Assembly: GCF_029502005.1 (NCBI RefSeq)
Contig: NZ_JAMQOT010000002.1
Span: forward strand, 248,001 to 312,000
From: Natrinema salsiterrestre
Lineage (GTDB): Archaea; Halobacteriota; Halobacteria; Halobacteriales; Natrialbaceae
Direction of reading: 5' to 3'
DNA length: 64,000 nt
Of this stretch, positions 61,825-64,000 are shown in pieces (the first letter of the stretch is position 1; every line of letters starts with the position of its first letter). Both the position numbers and the translations under genes were made by a program. The notes below the pieces were generated by a model that did not search any database, was not told the origin of the DNA, and saw only the letters and a list, made by a program, of their open reading frames with translations.

Positions 61825-62802
61825 CTACGTCCAGCGGTCCAGCCCCGTCTGCGTGACGCTCTCCTCGATGCGTTCGAAGCCGCGCTCGACTTCGCCGGCG
61901 TCGACGCCCCACTCGTCGGTGACGTACGTTCGCGCGGCCTCGAGGTCCGGATCGATCGCCGCGTCGAACTCGTACTCGTCGGTCACGTCGGGATCCCGGA
62001 ACAGCTGTCTGACGCGGTCGCCGTACTCGATGTGATCCCCGCGGGCCTCGAGGACGCTCCAGAGGTCGCCGTGTTCGGTGATCGCCGAAATCGCCGTCTT
62101 CGGGCCGATTCCGGAGACGCCCTCGTTGAAGTCCGTCCCGATAAGGATCGCCGCGTCGATCAGCTGCTCGAGGGTGAGCCCGTGGTGGTCGAGGGTCGCC
62201 TCGAGATCCATCAGCTCGGGGTCGCCCTTGCTCGTCAGCTGGCGCAGCGTCAGCGGGGAGCCGAAGAGCAGGGCGTCGTAGTCCTCCGAGCCGACGTAAT
62301 CGGCGTCGCCCCGCTTGACCATGTGCGCGGCCTGCGCCTCGCCCTCCGCGGGCGCTTCGACGACCGGCACGTCGAGCAGCTCCAGGAGTTCGCGGCTGGT
62401 CTCCTGAATCGTCGGCGTCAACCGCTGCGTTCGGGACTCGAGCTGGGCGATCGCGACCGCGTCGCCCTCCTCCCGAGCGGTCTCGAGCTGGTCCTCGTAG
62501 CTCCGGCGCTGCTCGCGGCGGGATTCGATCTCGTCGTCCTTGAGGTCGGAGGGGCCGCCGTCGAAGACCATCACCGGCGTGATGTCGTGCTCGAAGAACT
62601 TGGGCAGCCCCTGGACGATGCCGAGCAGGTTGGCGACCTCGGTCCCGTCTGCGGTCGTGTATTTGCCGCTGTCGGTCCACTTGACGGTCGTCGTCAGGTA
62701 CCGGTAGAGCCAGTTGTGCGCGTCGACGGCGACGACGCCCTCGATCTCCTCGAAGGGGATGTCCTCGATGACGGCGATGTCCCGGAGTGCAGCGTTTCCC
62801 AT
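61825..62802 (-). CDS. fen1: Flap endonuclease 1
   Basis: 325 residues from ATG 62802. The start is [12 protein letters not shown], as in haloarchaeal FEN1. The XPG N region contains [13 protein letters not shown], and the I region contains [20 protein letters not shown] with the metal acids and [13 protein letters not shown]. The H3TH motif lies near [20 protein letters not shown]. The C-terminus ends QTGLDRWT, a QxxLxxWx PCNA-interaction box in the usual last position. It cuts 5' flaps during Okazaki fragment maturation and repair. Upstream frame to 62997 has no protein character. It is convergent with the NDH-2 gene. Confidence 0.95.
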   Translation of the reverse strand: MGNAALRDIAVIEDIPFEEIEGVVAVDAHNWLYRYLTTTVKWTDSGKYTTADGTEVANLLGIVQGLPKFFEHDITPVMVFDGGPSDLKDDEIESRREQRRSYEDQLETAREEGDAVAIAQLESRTQRLTPTIQETSRELLELLDVPVVEAPAEGEAQAAHMVKRGDADYVGSEDYDALLFGSPLTLRQLTSKGDPELMDLEATLDHHGLTLEQLIDAAILIGTDFNEGVSGIGPKTAISAITEHGDLWSVLEARGDHIEYGDRVRQLFRDPDVTDEYEFDAAIDPDLEAARTYVTDEWGVDAGEVERGFERIEESVTQTGLDRWT

Positions 62803-62993
62803 TGGCGAGTCCTTGGGACGGCCGGGATTTGAATCGTTGGCTTCCCGATCTGCCCGCTGGCGCTCCGGCTCGAGCGCGTCGGCGACGCGCTCACTGGCAT
62901 CGGCGGCGTCGCGCCGTCGTCGATCGCGGGCGTCGTCCCGGGCACCATCGGAAGTGGTTCGAATCCCAGCAGGTGTCGATCCCGACTCCACGG

Positions 62994-63548
62994 TCAACGT
63001 GACGATTTTCCAGAGCCCGGCGGCTCGCTGTCGCGTCGCGCGTCGAGGAAGGTCTCCTCCTCGTCGGAGAGGTCACGGTCGCGAAACTCCTCGAGACCGG
63101 CCTGATACCGCTCCCGTTCGTTCCATTTCGTGTCCGCGTCGGTACTCGGTGCCGGATACTCGAGGACCAGTTCCGCGATCCCGGTCGTCTCGCCGGTGTA
63201 GGCGAATCCCGTCCGGTAGAGCGCCTCGTACGCGAAGGGGTTGTTGACCGCGATCCGGAGCCGCTCGTACCCCCGGTCGATGGCGCGATCGCGGACCAGC
63301 CGACAGAGCCGGGGGCCGATCCCCTCGCCGCGGCGCTCGCGATCGACCGTCACGTAGCGCAGCCACAGCGTGTCCGCGTCGGTGCGATCCTCGTTGAATG
63401 CGACCGCGCCGACGACCCGGCCGTCGTCCGCTCGCGCAACCGCTTTCCCCGTGTTCGTCATGACGAATTTGCCGGCGTAGCTGAACCGTTCGTGGTCGAG
63501 TCGGAGTTTCGGTCCGTCCGGCGGCCACTCGAGCAGTTCGTACTCCAC
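62994..63548 (-). CDS. GNAT-family N-acetyltransferase
   Basis: 184 residues from the GTG at 63548. The acetyl-CoA site is [14 protein letters not shown] (R-x-x-G-x-G/A pattern); strand 4 before it is [12 protein letters not shown], and [23 protein letters not shown] is the C-terminal part with the usual Y near the end of the fold. The N-terminal about 60 residues ([23 protein letters not shown]) come before the core. A formal ATG at 63689 would overlap the start of the divergent gene at 63670 and add residues unlike a GNAT protein, so I prefer the GTG. The acetyl acceptor is unknown. It lies upstream of fen1 on the same strand. Confidence 0.85.
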   Translation of the reverse strand: MEYELLEWPPDGPKLRLDHERFSYAGKFVMTNTGKAVARADDGRVVGAVAFNEDRTDADTLWLRYVTVDRERRGEGIGPRLCRLVRDRAIDRGYERLRIAVNNPFAYEALYRTGFAYTGETTGIAELVLEYPAPSTDADTKWNERERYQAGLEEFRDRDLSDEEETFLDARRDSEPPGSGKSSR

Positions 63549-63669
63549 GGGATGTCTTCGCGATCGACCCACAACAGTCCACGGTATCGGGACGTTCCGG
63601 CCGTCCTGAGATGCCGGATCGCGGACGTAACCAACGCTTTTGGGATCGTTCGTAGTATCCCCCGCCACG

Positions 63670-64000
63670 ATGAGCGGGGAAACCGACACCGCGGCCGCAT
63701 ACGGGATCGGCGGTCACGCCGGATGGATCGTCGGCGGTGCGCTCGGCGGCGCGATCGGCGCGGTCGCGTTCGGCATCGTCATGTGGGTGCTCGAGCCGGG
63801 CGTCCTCGCTGCCGCTATTCCCGCCCTCTACGGGATCGAACCCGTCGGCCTCGTCGGGTGGGCGATTCACATCGCACACGGGGCACTGCTGGGAATCGTC
63901 TTCGGCCTGCTGGTTACGCGGCCCCGGGTCCTCGGCGTCCTCCGGACCGACGTCGAAACGAGTGCCCTCTCTCGAATCGGTATCGTCGTCCGGACGACAG
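63670..64000 (+). CDS. Membrane protein, N-terminal part
   Basis: Open from ATG 63670 to the edge of the window. 110 residues are visible: a short polar start (SGETDTAAA), then hydrophobic helices with GGHAGWIVGGALGGAIGAVAFGIVMWVLEPG and GWAIHIAHGALLGIVFGLLV, rich in Gly/Ala with histidines (HAGW, HIAHG), then a charged loop. I do not recognise the family. It is divergent from the GNAT gene with 121 nt between them. The rest lies beyond the window. Confidence 0.65.
   Translation, partial: MSGETDTAAAYGIGGHAGWIVGGALGGAIGAVAFGIVMWVLEPGVLAAAIPALYGIEPVGLVGWAIHIAHGALLGIVFGLLVTRPRVLGVLRTDVETSALSRIGIVVRTT

Noticed and set aside
62803-62995. tRNA-like T-arm motifs (GATTCAAATCCC on minus near 62812-62830 and GGTTCGAATCCC on plus near 62955), considered as tRNA genes or att sites
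   Set aside because: The 5-bp T stems do not pair, no matching acceptor or anticodon arm is present, and the two point in opposite directions.

Overview
The window is chromosomal DNA of a halophilic archaeon (class Halobacteria). The signs are high GC with C/G-ending codons, acidic proteomes, Tat signals of the SRRR type on exported proteins, a NuoA-N complex without E, F and G, the haloarchaeal phosphomevalonate decarboxylase, an archaeal L12/P1, FEN1, an archaeal-type LeuS, and an intron-containing tRNA-Gln. Gene content and the intergenic repeats resemble Natrialbales (Natrinema/Haloterrigena relatives), but that is an inference without a search. Many genes have a TTTTA/TTTAA-like box about 28 nt before the start codon, so much of the window is probably transcribed as leaderless mRNA.

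Layout. 1-9.7 kb: end of an ABC peptide-binding protein, an APC permease, topA, an exported BAAT-fold lipoprotein, a MATE exporter, thi4 and a sugar-nucleotide-type SDR. 9.7-12.2 kb: an AT-rich island entered through a decayed IS5-type transposase. It carries a Tat-exported protein with a Gly/Ala-rich hydrophobic core, broken by one frameshift, followed on the same strand by two tandem paralogous two-helix membrane proteins. I read this as a candidate halocin-like toxin/immunity locus. 12.2-22.3 kb: a double-AAA ATPase with an unrecognised N-terminal domain, a membrane histidine kinase, an uncharacterised Cys/His protein, a thioesterase, a methyltransferase, the thiamine regulator thiR, a DUF420 protein, a DnaJ-domain protein and a frameshifted HalOD1 protein. 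22.3-35 kb: leuS, an acidic anchored protein, an SPW membrane protein, a multicopper oxidase, tRNA-Gln, a zinc-finger HNH protein, an aminotransferase overlapping ribH, a DUF4097 lipoprotein, and purK-purE.

35.2-45.8 kb is one tight operon, nuoA-B-CD-H-I-J1-J2-K-L-M-N, for the membrane and connecting arms of complex I; two perfect palindromes lie before it. 45.8-64 kb: DHH phosphoesterase, CBS-ParB protein, SDR, methylmalonyl-CoA mutase large subunit, a cluster of small membrane proteins around a solitary L12 gene, HAD phosphatase, isoprenyl diphosphate synthase, M28 peptidase, a degenerate NAD kinase paralogue, a small charged protein, nth, a coiled-coil protein, the mevalonate decarboxylase, an NDH-2-type flavoprotein, fen1, a GNAT acetyltransferase and the start of a membrane protein.

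Functional links. thi4 and thiR are target and regulator of thiamine synthesis. The Nuo operon and the NDH-2-like enzyme are alternative electron-entry routes. The decarboxylase and the prenyl synthase both serve isoprenoid lipid synthesis. Topoisomerase, Nth and FEN1 serve DNA maintenance. A short palindrome, AATAC-N(0-5)-GTATT, recurs before several unrelated genes, and GAA/TTC-triloop palindromes are scattered between genes and once inside purK.
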